A stretch of 32,483 nucleotides of DNA from Desulfobacterales bacterium (GTDB lineage: Bacteria; Desulfobacterota; Desulfobacteria; Desulfobacterales; UBA11574). The stretch spans positions 1 to 32,483 of the forward strand of contig JAQYVG010000001.1 of NCBI GenBank assembly GCA_030145595.1, in the 5' to 3' direction. Shown here in pieces: positions 1 through 8,783 of the stretch. The position numbers and the translations under genes were made by a program. The notes beneath the pieces were generated by a model, which had not been told where the DNA came from, made no database searches, and was given only the letters and a program-made list of their open reading frames with translations. Every line of letters begins with the position of its first letter. Within the stretch, counting starts at the first letter, position 1.

Positions 1-84
1 ACAATCAACAATCAACAATCAACAATCAACAATCAACAATCAACAATCAACAATCAACAATCAACAATCAACAATCAACAATCA
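1..84. repeat. Tandem array of 12 perfect copies of 7-bp unit ACAATCA (may extend left of window)
   Basis: Direct reading: ACAATCA repeated without interruption from base 1 to base 84. Confidence 0.97.
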
Positions 85-366
85 TGTATCATCCATCTTT
101 ATGTCAACATTAAAATGCTGTGTTCCCAAGAACCGTACCTAAGTATCTTGAAATCTTACCATAGTGCCACATAGTATCACGAGATTCAAAAGAGCAGTAG
201 CTTTTAGTGCTGTACGGCATTCATGTCCTGAATATTTTTGAAGAATATGAACGCTTTTCAGCACAACATATAGTGCTTACTCCGTATGCGATCATCTATA
301 TATTGTTAGCGGCCAATATGCATTTAAACACCCTAATATTTACGAACCAGGTTCGTCCAAAAGTTC

Positions 367-395
367 TTGACAAGCATAATGTTAATTGGTATTTA
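367..395 (+). promoter_or_regulatory. Candidate sigma70-type promoter for aprBA (TTGACA-N17-TATTTA)
   Basis: TTGACA at 367-372, 17-bp spacer, TATTTA at 390-395; AT-rich region ~265 bp upstream of aprB. Confidence 0.35.
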
Positions 396-661
396 AATCC
401 TTTGGCTTTTCATGGGCAAGCTATCTTCTTGATATTAAAGAATATATTTATGGAAATTTTGGTCGCGACGTTTCGTGACATAAATAAAACCGGATAGGAT
501 TTTTTTGTTTATCTGTAAAAAAAAATTAGACGGCCTAAAAGTTGCTTCTTTGGGCACATTTATGAAGGGAGGTGCAGAAAACTCGGAAGTTGTACCGTAA
601 AGTTTTTTTAGAGGTTAAAATACCGAAATCTTTTACAAAGCAAAATCAGGAGGTATACTAA

Positions 662-1099
662 ATGCCAAGTTTTGTAATTACTGAAAAATGTGACGGCTGC
701 AAAGGTGGAGACAAAACCGCCTGCATGTACATTTGCCCCAACGACCTGATGGTTCTGGAGCCCAATTCGATGTTGGCCTACAATCAGGAACCGGATCAGT
801 GCTGGGAATGTTTCTCATGCGTCAAGATCTGCCCCACCCAGGCAATTGAAGTAAGGGGTTATGCTGACTTTGTGCCGCTTGGAAGCAGCATTATGCCCAT
901 GCTGGGAACCGAGGATGTTATGTGGACCTGTAAGTTCAGAAACGGCACCATCAAGCGCTTTAAGTTCCCCATCCGGACCACCCCGGAAGGCGCCGCCAAT
1001 GCTTACGCAGATCTGAAAGGCAAGGACCTTGACAGCGAACTGCTTGCCACCGAAGAGGCCGACGGTTACGTTATGCTCACACCGATAGCAACCGTTTAA
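662..1099 (+). CDS. aprB: Adenylylsulfate (APS) reductase beta subunit, 2x[4Fe-4S] ferredoxin-like
   Basis: 145 aa, MPSFVITEKCDGCKGGDKTACMYICPNDLMVL...CWECFSCVKICPTQAIEVRGYADFVPLG; AGGAGG RBS; directly upstream of aprA. Confidence 0.98.
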   Translation: MPSFVITEKCDGCKGGDKTACMYICPNDLMVLEPNSMLAYNQEPDQCWECFSCVKICPTQAIEVRGYADFVPLGSSIMPMLGTEDVMWTCKFRNGTIKRFKFPIRTTPEGAANAYADLKGKDLDSELLATEEADGYVMLTPIATV

Positions 1100-1165
1100 G
1101 CAGATTAATGATTTTAAAAGATTCAGCAAACTGAACAACTACGATATTAGCTAAAGGAGGATAGC

Positions 1166-3154
1166 ATGGCATTACCGAATAAACCTTTAGGTGAACTCAA
1201 AGCCGTCAAGGACCCGGAAGTGGAAGAGCTCGAAGTTGATTATTTGATTGTCGGCGGCGGCATGGCTGCCACGGGAACGGCTTTCGAGATTAAAAAATGG
1301 GCGAAGGAAGACGCCAAGATTCTGCTGGTGGACAAAGCTTCTTTAGAGCGCAGCGGTGCTGTGGCCCAGGGACTTTCCGCCATCAATACTTACATTGGAA
1401 CCGCACAGGGCGACAATACACCGGATGACTATGTCCGCATGGTCCGCAACGACCTGATGGGCATCGTCCGTGAAGACCTTATTTTTGACTTGGGTAATCA
1501 CGTGGACGACTCGGTCTATCTGTTTGAAGAGTGGGGTCTGCCGATTTGGAAGATGTCGGATGACGGCAAGAAACTGGACGGTAAAAAGGGTATGAAGGTG
1601 GGGACATTGAAGAGCGGCGCCACCCCCGTACGTACCGGAAAATGGCAGATCATGATCAACGGCGAGTCCTATAAACGCATTGTGGCCGAAGCTGCCAAGC
1701 TGGCTCTCGGCGAAGACAATATCCTGGAGCGTGTGTTTATAGTCGAGCTGCTTCTGGACGCCAATGAAGAGAACCGCATCGCCGGTGCGGTCGGCTTTTC
1801 CGTACGTGAAAACAAAGTTTACATCATCAAATGCAACACCATGATGGTCGCCTGCGGCGGCGCCGTCAACATCTATCAGCCCCGCAGCGTCGGTGAAGGT
1901 AAAGGCCGCGCCTGGTATCCGATCTGGAATGCCGGATCCACCTATACCATGTGCATGAAAGTCGGTGCCGAGCTGACCATGATGGAAAACCGTTTCACCC
2001 CGTCACGCTATAAAGACGGTTATGGTCCGGTAGGGGCCTGGTTCTTGCTGTTCAAGGCCAAAACCCTCAACGGGCTGGGCGAAGGTTACGTGGGCAGTGA
2101 AGCGGCCCAAGCCGAACTTCAGAAATACGCACCTTACGGAACCGCCGCCATCACCCCGACCTGCCTGCGGAACCACCTGATGATTTTTGAGATGAAAGAA
2201 GGCCGCGGTCCCATTATGATGGATACGGTCAATGCGCTGAAGACCATGGGTGAAAAACTTGACAAGCGCGAGATGAAGGCCCTCGAATCCGAGGCCTGGG
2301 AAAACTTCCTCGACATGACTTGTGGTCAGGCCAACCTGTGGTGCGGTACCAACACCGAGCCCGCCGTGAAGAATTCGGAAATTATGCCCACCGAGCCCTA
2401 CCTGCTCGGATCTCACTCCGGCTGCTGCGGCCTGTGGGTATCAGGACCCGATTTTGACTGGGTACCCGAAGAATACAAAATCCGCTACAAAGAAAAAGTG
2501 TACAACCGTATGACCACGGTCAACGGACTGTTCACCTCCGGTGACGGTGTGGGCGCATCCGGTCACAAGTTCTCCTCCGGTTCCCATGCCGAAGGGCGGC
2601 AGTGCGCCAAGTCCATGGCCAGATTCGTGCGCGACAATGCCGACTTCAAACCGGCCATCAGCCAGTCCAACGAAGAACTGGTGGATCTGGTTTACAAACC
2701 GGTCAGGTTGTTCCTTGAGCATTGCGACTACACCACCGCCATCGATATCAACCCCAATTATCTCAAACCCGAGGGGATGACCTATCGGCTCATGAAAGCC
2801 GCCCACGAGTACGGCGCCGGTACGGCGACCTACTACCAGACCAGCAGCAAAAGCTTAGAGATGGTCATGGAAATGCTGCAGCTGATGCATGAAGACTGCG
2901 AAAAACTGGCGGCCGGTGATCTGCACGAACTGATGCGGGCCTGGGAAATCGAGCACCGTATCTGGACGCTCGAGTCTCATCTGCGCCACATCCAGTTCCG
3001 TAAAGAGACCCGTTATCCCGGATTCTACTATCAGTCCGACTATCCGGGAGTGGATGACGAAAACTGGTTCTGCTTTGTAAACTCCAAGTATGACCCCAAA
3101 GCAAAATCCTGGGATATCTTCAAGAAAGACTACATCCAGATTATCCCTGATTAG
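1166..3154 (+). CDS. aprA: Adenylylsulfate (APS) reductase alpha subunit, FAD-binding
   Basis: 662 aa; VDYLIVGGGMAATG FAD motif; RSGAVAQGLSAINTY and WQIMINGESYK typical of AprA; RBS AAAGGAGG. Confidence 0.98.
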   Translation: MALPNKPLGELKAVKDPEVEELEVDYLIVGGGMAATGTAFEIKKWAKEDAKILLVDKASLERSGAVAQGLSAINTYIGTAQGDNTPDDYVRMVRNDLMGIVREDLIFDLGNHVDDSVYLFEEWGLPIWKMSDDGKKLDGKKGMKVGTLKSGATPVRTGKWQIMINGESYKRIVAEAAKLALGEDNILERVFIVELLLDANEENRIAGAVGFSVRENKVYIIKCNTMMVACGGAVNIYQPRSVGEGKGRAWYPIWNAGSTYTMCMKVGAELTMMENRFTPSRYKDGYGPVGAWFLLFKAKTLNGLGEGYVGSEAAQAELQKYAPYGTAAITPTCLRNHLMIFEMKEGRGPIMMDTVNALKTMGEKLDKREMKALESEAWENFLDMTCGQANLWCGTNTEPAVKNSEIMPTEPYLLGSHSGCCGLWVSGPDFDWVPEEYKIRYKEKVYNRMTTVNGLFTSGDGVGASGHKFSSGSHAEGRQCAKSMARFVRDNADFKPAISQSNEELVDLVYKPVRLFLEHCDYTTAIDINPNYLKPEGMTYRLMKAAHEYGAGTATYYQTSSKSLEMVMEMLQLMHEDCEKLAAGDLHELMRAWEIEHRIWTLESHLRHIQFRKETRYPGFYYQSDYPGVDDENWFCFVNSKYDPKAKSWDIFKKDYIQIIPD

Positions 3155-3184
3155 TAATCGATCGGCTGCGATTTAGCCGGATAT

Positions 3185-3219
3185 ACCTCCAGGTGCCGCC
3201 AGGCACCTGGAGGTTTTTA
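3185..3219 (+). terminator. Rho-independent terminator after aprA
   Basis: 13-bp perfect stem ACCTCCAGGTGCC/GGCACCTGGAGGT, 4-nt loop GCCA, followed by TTTTT. Confidence 0.92.
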
Positions 3220-3270
3220 TTATGGAACCGCTATTAATCAATTGAAATTAACAATGCACGGAGGGATAGC

Positions 3271-4548
3271 ATGACAGAAGACAAAACAGCTCCTGCTAAT
3301 GGAAGCATTTTGGTTGTTGGAGGAGGGATCAGCGGGTTGACCACGGCCCTTGAAGCCGCCGAAGTGGGGTACGAGGTGTTTTTGGTCGAAAAAAACCCTT
3401 ACCTGGGCGGCAGAGTGGCACAGTTGAATCAATATTTTCCCAAGCTATGCCCTCCATCCTGCGGCCTGGAGATCAATTTTAGAAGAATCAAAGACAATCC
3501 TAAAATAACCGTCTTGACCCAGGGAGAAGTCGAAAAGATCGAGGGAACACCCGGCAGCTATGACGTTACTGTAGCGCTGAGCCCCAGGCTGGTTAACGCC
3601 AACTGCACGGCATGCAACGATTGCGTCGAAGCCTGCCCGGTGGAAAGAGATAATGAGTATAATTTTAACATGGACAAAACCAAAGCTATTTATCGACCTT
3701 TTGAAATGGCCTTTCCCATGCGCTATGCCATCGATGCGGCGGCCTGCAAAGGATCGGAATGCGGCGAATGCGCCAAGGTGTGCAAGTACGACGCCATCGA
3801 TCTGGATATGGCGGCCCAAACGCAGAACTTAAAGGTGGGAGCCGTTGTGTGGGCGACCGGATGGGAACCTTATGATGCCGCCAAAATAGACAACCTGGGG
3901 TTCGGCCAGTACCCGAACGTCATCACCAACATGATGATGGAGCGGCTGGCGGCGCCCAACGGACCGACCAAAGGAAAAATAACCCGACCGTCGGACGACA
4001 AGGAGCCCGCAAGTGTCGCCTTTGTTCAGTGCGCCGGGTCCCGCGACGAAAATTACCTTCCCTATTGTTCCTATATCTGCTGCATGGCCTCTCTGAAACA
4101 GGCCACCTACATCCGGGAACAGTATCCCGATGCCAAGGTGTATATTTTTTACATTGACGTCCGGGCACCGGGCCAGCGGTATGAAAAGTTCTATCAGAAG
4201 ATCAAAGAAGATGAGAATGTCATTTTGATCAAAGGCAAGGTCGCCGAAGTCAGCGAAGATACCGCCACCGGGAATATTACCGTGGTTGCCGAAAATGCCG
4301 TGACGGGCGAAAAGGTTTCGCAAGCCGTTGAAATGGCAGTTCTGGCCACCGGTATGCAGCCGACGGCTGCAAACGCCAAGCTGCCGGCCGATCTTACATA
4401 CAATGAAGACGGCTTTATCATCAATGATTTTGAAAAAGGCGGAATGTTTGCGGCTGGATGCGCCAACAAGCCCTCTGACGTGGTAACGTCGAATCAAAAT
4501 GCAACCGGTATGGCCCTTAAAGCGATTCAAACCCTGGTGAGGAAGTAG
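3271..4548 (+). CDS. qmoA: Quinone-interacting membrane-bound oxidoreductase subunit QmoA (HdrA-like flavoprotein)
   Basis: 425 aa; SILVVGGGISGLTTALEAAEVGYEVFLVEKNPYLGGRVAQLNQYFPKLCPPSCGLEINF; Fe-S cysteines; position aprBA-qmoABC. Confidence 0.96.
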   Translation: MTEDKTAPANGSILVVGGGISGLTTALEAAEVGYEVFLVEKNPYLGGRVAQLNQYFPKLCPPSCGLEINFRRIKDNPKITVLTQGEVEKIEGTPGSYDVTVALSPRLVNANCTACNDCVEACPVERDNEYNFNMDKTKAIYRPFEMAFPMRYAIDAAACKGSECGECAKVCKYDAIDLDMAAQTQNLKVGAVVWATGWEPYDAAKIDNLGFGQYPNVITNMMMERLAAPNGPTKGKITRPSDDKEPASVAFVQCAGSRDENYLPYCSYICCMASLKQATYIREQYPDAKVYIFYIDVRAPGQRYEKFYQKIKEDENVILIKGKVAEVSEDTATGNITVVAENAVTGEKVSQAVEMAVLATGMQPTAANAKLPADLTYNEDGFIINDFEKGGMFAAGCANKPSDVVTSNQNATGMALKAIQTLVRK

Positions 4549-4558
4549 GAGGTTATCC

Positions 4559-6898
4559 ATGGATAAAAAATATGGTGTCTATATTTGCACAGGTTGCGGC
4601 ATCGGAGATGCCCTGGTAATGGAAGATCTGTGTGCCGTGCCTGAAGAAGAAGGTTTTTCCGTTAAAACCCATCCGTTTCTCTGCGGAGCCGAAGGCCTTG
4701 AACTCCTTAAAAAAGATATCGCCGATGACGGCGTCAACACACTGATGATTGCCGCCTGTTCCCGCCGGGTCAATTACGATGTCTTCAAGTTCGAAGGCTG
4801 CATTGTCGACCGGGTGAACCTGAGAGAACAGGTGGTCTGGTCCCATCCCAGATCTGAATTCCCGGCCCTTACGGAAGACCAGAAAGATGACGGTGAATCC
4901 TTCGATCGTCTGCAGATGCTGGCCGAAGATTACCTGAAGATGAGCATGGCCAAGCTTGAAAAGATCGATCTGCCGGAGCCGTACAAAGTGGAAACCCTGA
5001 GCAGAAAAATTATGGTTATCGGCGGCGGCATCACCGGTATTTCAGCGGCCCTGGATGCGGCCAAAGCCGGCTATGAGGTTACTATCGTTGAAAAAGAGTC
5101 GTCTTTGGGCGGCTATGCGGCCAAGATGCGCAAACAACTGCCCAACGAAGACCCCTATGAAAATCTTATTCCACCGGTTATTGAAAGCAAGATCAAAGAA
5201 CTGGAAGGCTATGACAATATCACCGTTAAAACCGAGACCATCGTAGCCCGTCTCGCCGGTGAACCGGGAGATTTCATTGTAACGCTGAAAAAGCCCGGTG
5301 AAAAAATCGAGTTTGACGTCCCCTTTCCGCTGCCCGAAGAGATGAAGTTCGATGAAAACGGCAAAGAGCTCGATGTTGAAGATCAGCATAAACGCTATCT
5401 GGAATACAATGAAGGCAAACTTGACATTTTGCAGTTCGATCCTGACGGTGAAAAGTTCGGAGCCGTAGTCCTGGCGGCCGGCTGGCGCCCGGATCAACCT
5501 GAGGGCGATGAATTTGCCCATTTGGGTTTCGGGGAACTGCCCGATGTCATCACCAACTGCCAGTTCGAAGAAATTGCCGCCAAGGGCAAAGTAACCAGAC
5601 CGTCGGACGGCAAAGAAGCCAAATCCGTGGCCTTTATCCAGAGTCCCGGCAAGGGGGATGACGATGCTGATTTTAAGTATTGTGGATCGGTGACCAGCCT
5701 GGTGGCCCTCAAGCAGGCCAAATATGTACGCGAAGACTACGACGACAGCAAGGCCTATATCTTTTACCAGCACATGCGTACCCCCGGCCTGACGGAAAAC
5801 TTTTACAAGAGCATCCAGCAGGACGAGGGCATCTTTCTGACCAAAGGCGACGTCATCAGCGTCTCTACAAATGGAGACGGCATGATTTTGGAAGCGGACA
5901 ATACCCTTTTGGGAGAAAAAGTCAAGGTCATCGCCGATCTGGTTGTACTGGCCACCGGTATGGTCCCGGTAACCGTTGATGACCCTGTGGTCAACATGGC
6001 GTATCGCCAGGGACCTTCGTTTCGGGAGATCGGTCTTTTCGACGGCTTTTGCGATTCAAACTATATCTGCTTCCCGTATGAAACCCAGCGAACCGGTATT
6101 TATGCGGCCGGAGGCATCCGGCGCAGCATGACCATGGAAGAGTCCATGGAAGACGCCACCGGTGCCGCCCTTAAAGCGATTCAGTGCATTGAATCGGTCA
6201 ACCGCGGCGTGTCCGTGCACCCCCGGTCCGGTGATATGACCTTCCCGGACTTCTTTTTCCAACGATGCACCCAGTGCAAGCGCTGTACCGAAGAGTGCCC
6301 TTTTGGCGCTTTAGATGATGATGAAAAGGGAACTCCCAAACCGAACCCGTCGCGCTGCCGGCGCTGCGGCACCTGCATGGGCGCTTGCCCCGAACGTATC
6401 ATCGGTTTTGCCGACTTCAACATCGACAGTGTCGGCTCCATGGTCAAGGCCATCGGTGTGCCCTCTGAAGATGATTATTACGAGCCTCCCTTTAGGATCG
6501 TGGGATTTGTGTGCGAAAACGACGCCATGCCGGCCCTTGATATCGCCGGTTTGAACAGGCTTGTCTATTCAGCCGACGTGCGCTTAATCCCGATTCGGTG
6601 TCTGGGCTCCATGAACGTTATCTGGATCAAAGACGCCCTGGCCCAGGGCCTGGACGGAGCTTTCCTGCTGGGCTGCAATCACGGCGACGATTATCAATGT
6701 CATTTTATCAAGGGCAGCGAACTTTCGGAAATCAGAGTCCAAAAGATTGGTGAGGCCTTGTCGAGCCTGGCCCTGGAAGAAGAACGGGTCGCCCAGTTCC
6801 AGGTCGCCATCGACGAATACGATAAAATTCCCAAGATGATTAATGACTTTGTGGAACAGGTAGAAGCCCTCGGCCCCAACCCGTTCAAGGGATTCTAG
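4559..6898 (+). CDS. qmoB: Quinone-interacting membrane-bound oxidoreductase subunit QmoB (HdrA-like with MvhD-like C-terminus)
   Basis: 779 aa; IMVIGGGITGISAALDAAKAGYEVTIVEKESSLGGYAAKM; CTQCKRCTEECPFGAL and CRRCGTCMGACPERI; C-terminal MvhD-like region. Confidence 0.96.
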   Translation: MDKKYGVYICTGCGIGDALVMEDLCAVPEEEGFSVKTHPFLCGAEGLELLKKDIADDGVNTLMIAACSRRVNYDVFKFEGCIVDRVNLREQVVWSHPRSEFPALTEDQKDDGESFDRLQMLAEDYLKMSMAKLEKIDLPEPYKVETLSRKIMVIGGGITGISAALDAAKAGYEVTIVEKESSLGGYAAKMRKQLPNEDPYENLIPPVIESKIKELEGYDNITVKTETIVARLAGEPGDFIVTLKKPGEKIEFDVPFPLPEEMKFDENGKELDVEDQHKRYLEYNEGKLDILQFDPDGEKFGAVVLAAGWRPDQPEGDEFAHLGFGELPDVITNCQFEEIAAKGKVTRPSDGKEAKSVAFIQSPGKGDDDADFKYCGSVTSLVALKQAKYVREDYDDSKAYIFYQHMRTPGLTENFYKSIQQDEGIFLTKGDVISVSTNGDGMILEADNTLLGEKVKVIADLVVLATGMVPVTVDDPVVNMAYRQGPSFREIGLFDGFCDSNYICFPYETQRTGIYAAGGIRRSMTMEESMEDATGAALKAIQCIESVNRGVSVHPRSGDMTFPDFFFQRCTQCKRCTEECPFGALDDDEKGTPKPNPSRCRRCGTCMGACPERIIGFADFNIDSVGSMVKAIGVPSEDDYYEPPFRIVGFVCENDAMPALDIAGLNRLVYSADVRLIPIRCLGSMNVIWIKDALAQGLDGAFLLGCNHGDDYQCHFIKGSELSEIRVQKIGEALSSLALEEERVAQFQVAIDEYDKIPKMINDFVEQVEALGPNPFKGF

Positions 6899-6936
6899 TG
6901 ATTGATGATTTTCGATTGACGATTGTAGATTGGATA

Positions 6937-6964
6937 GTTGCGCCATCCGACAGGATGAAGCAAC
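6937..6964. repeat. Nested stem-loop in the qmoB-qmoC gap (GTTGC-GC-CATCC gaca GGATG-AA-GCAAC)
   Basis: Read directly; flanked by an 11-bp exact inverted repeat ATTGACGATTG (6915-6925) / CAATCGTCAAT (6978-6988). Confidence 0.8.
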
Positions 6965-7018
6965 TTAATTAAGGCTTCAATCGTCAATATTCAATATTCA
7001 ATAGTAGGAGGTATTCTT

Positions 7019-8158
7019 ATGACGGATAAATACCTGATTGAGCCTGATATAAATTTTGTGAAAGAGATCATCGGGCTGGGGGGCGACACCCTGAAAAAGT
7101 GCTTTCAATGCGCAACCTGTTCGGTGGTCTGTCCTATTTCTCCGGACACCAAACCCTTTCCCAGGAAAGAGATGATTGCGGCGTCATGGGGATTAAAGGA
7201 CCGGCTGGTCGGCAATCTGGATATCTGGCTGTGCCATCACTGCGGGGATTGTACTACCAAATGCCCGCGCGGTGCCAAGCCGGGCGAAGTGCTGGGAGCT
7301 GTGCGCTCTTACGCCATCACGGAGTATGCTGCTCCCAAGGCCATCGGCAAAGCGGTCAATAACCCCAAAATGCTCCCTTTGCTTATGGGAATTCCCGTGG
7401 TGATCTTCCTGGTTCTGGGACTTATCACCGGTCTGCTCGATTTTTCACCGCCGCTGGGGGAACACGGGATCTCCCATTCTATGTTCTTTTCCACCTGGCT
7501 GGTCGATATGATTTTCGTTCCCCTGGCAGGCTGGGTTGTAATAGTTTTTGCCATGGGGCTCAAAAGATTTATCAATGATATCCATGAAAACGCCGTCCTG
7601 GAAGGCAAGACCGACAAGCAGGAGCTGGACTATGTTGGGTTAATCAAGGCGTTGTTTCGAGTTATCCCAACCATACTAAAACAGGACAAATTTTCGGAAT
7701 GCTCGGAAAACAAAGACCGGGACCTGGCTCACTGGATGGTCTTTTTATCATTTATCGGACTTTTTATCGTCACCAATGTATTTTTCGTGGCCCTTTACGG
7801 TCTGCAGCTTCACGGTCCCTATTCCCAGTTGAACCCGGTTAAATGGCTCGCTAATATCAGCGGTGTGGCCCTTGTTGTCGGTGGCATTCTGATGATCAAG
7901 AACCGTCTTTCCAAAACCGATCAGACCAGCGTTTACAAGGACTGGTACCTTTTAGGGCTTGTCCTGGGACTTGGACTTACCGGCATGCTGACCGAAATGA
8001 CGCGCCTGGCGGGTATGGCCGGTGTGACGTATGCTATGTATTTTGTCCATCTGGTGTTTGTGTTCAACCTGTTTGCATTTTTGCCGTTTTCAAAACTGGC
8101 CCACCTGGTCTACCGAACCGTGGCCATGGCATATAACGAATGGTCAGGCAGGAAATAA
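7019..8158 (+). CDS. qmoC: Quinone-interacting membrane-bound oxidoreductase subunit QmoC (HdrC/HdrE-like Fe-S and cytochrome b domain)
   Basis: 379 aa; CFQCATCSVVCPISPDTKPFPRKEM and CHHCGDCTTKCPRGAKPGEVLGAVR plus several TM segments; RBS AGGAGG. Confidence 0.96.
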   Translation: MTDKYLIEPDINFVKEIIGLGGDTLKKCFQCATCSVVCPISPDTKPFPRKEMIAASWGLKDRLVGNLDIWLCHHCGDCTTKCPRGAKPGEVLGAVRSYAITEYAAPKAIGKAVNNPKMLPLLMGIPVVIFLVLGLITGLLDFSPPLGEHGISHSMFFSTWLVDMIFVPLAGWVVIVFAMGLKRFINDIHENAVLEGKTDKQELDYVGLIKALFRVIPTILKQDKFSECSENKDRDLAHWMVFLSFIGLFIVTNVFFVALYGLQLHGPYSQLNPVKWLANISGVALVVGGILMIKNRLSKTDQTSVYKDWYLLGLVLGLGLTGMLTEMTRLAGMAGVTYAMYFVHLVFVFNLFAFLPFSKLAHLVYRTVAMAYNEWSGRK

Positions 8159-8194
8159 CCACAAGCAAGCTACTAGTACCAAATTCGACCAACC

Positions 8195-8229
8195 AAGGGG
8201 ATACAGAAATGTATCCCCTTTCTTTATTT
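8195..8229 (+). terminator. Rho-independent terminator after qmoC
   Basis: AAGGGGATAC/GTATCCCCTT 10-bp perfect stem, loop AGAAAT, then T-rich TTCTTTATTTC. Confidence 0.85.
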
Positions 8230-8783
8230 CTGCCCTATTGAGTTAACTCCTCATCTTGATATTAAGCATAACAAAAATGGACAGGACATCATTTTGGAAA
8301 CAGGTCTTTATCTTATCTCAACTTAATGAAAACAGATAGTTGCAAGATGTCTGTATCGGCAGAAGTCAAAAAAAGTCCTATCTATTCTATCTACTTCTTC
8401 CACAAAACAACGCAATGACGTAATTTGATCTGGTATTTTATTCTACAAAATTTACCCTTGACTTTAGAGATATTTATTGTATTAATTTAAGTAATAATAT
8501 CAAAACGTTTACTTGGCATCTTCCAGCACCTCCTTCCCTAATGGGAAGTGGTGGCTCCTGTTGCTAGCTGCCACTTCTCTTTATTTGATGAATAGATTTA
8601 CTAAAATCTTGAAATATTATAATACAAATTTGTCTAAAACAAGACAGCCAAAACTACCGCAGAAAGAAACAATGGCGGGCATCCTGCAGAATGTTGTGTG
8701 AATACTTCAAAAGAAAACCTAATTTGTACCGGTTTAATAGTGTGAATCGATATGAGAGTATCAAATGATAATGGTGGTGCTTG

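Noticed and set aside
1-84. Repeat array as a possible CRISPR
   Set aside because: Unit is 7 bp, perfectly contiguous, no spacers and no cas genes.
207-497. 96-aa ORF upstream of aprB
   Set aside because: No convincing RBS, AT-rich composition, no recognisable family, and it overlaps a better-supported promoter.
3829-4560. 243-aa antisense ORF (minus strand)
   Set aside because: Fully antisense to qmoA; codon-structure mirror ORF with no recognisable domain.
5042-5773. 243-aa antisense ORF (minus strand)
   Set aside because: Antisense to qmoB; mirror ORF without RBS or family.
8513-8701. 62-aa ORF upstream of the HDOD kinase
   Set aside because: TTG start without RBS and overlaps the hairpin region; leader RNA is a better explanation.
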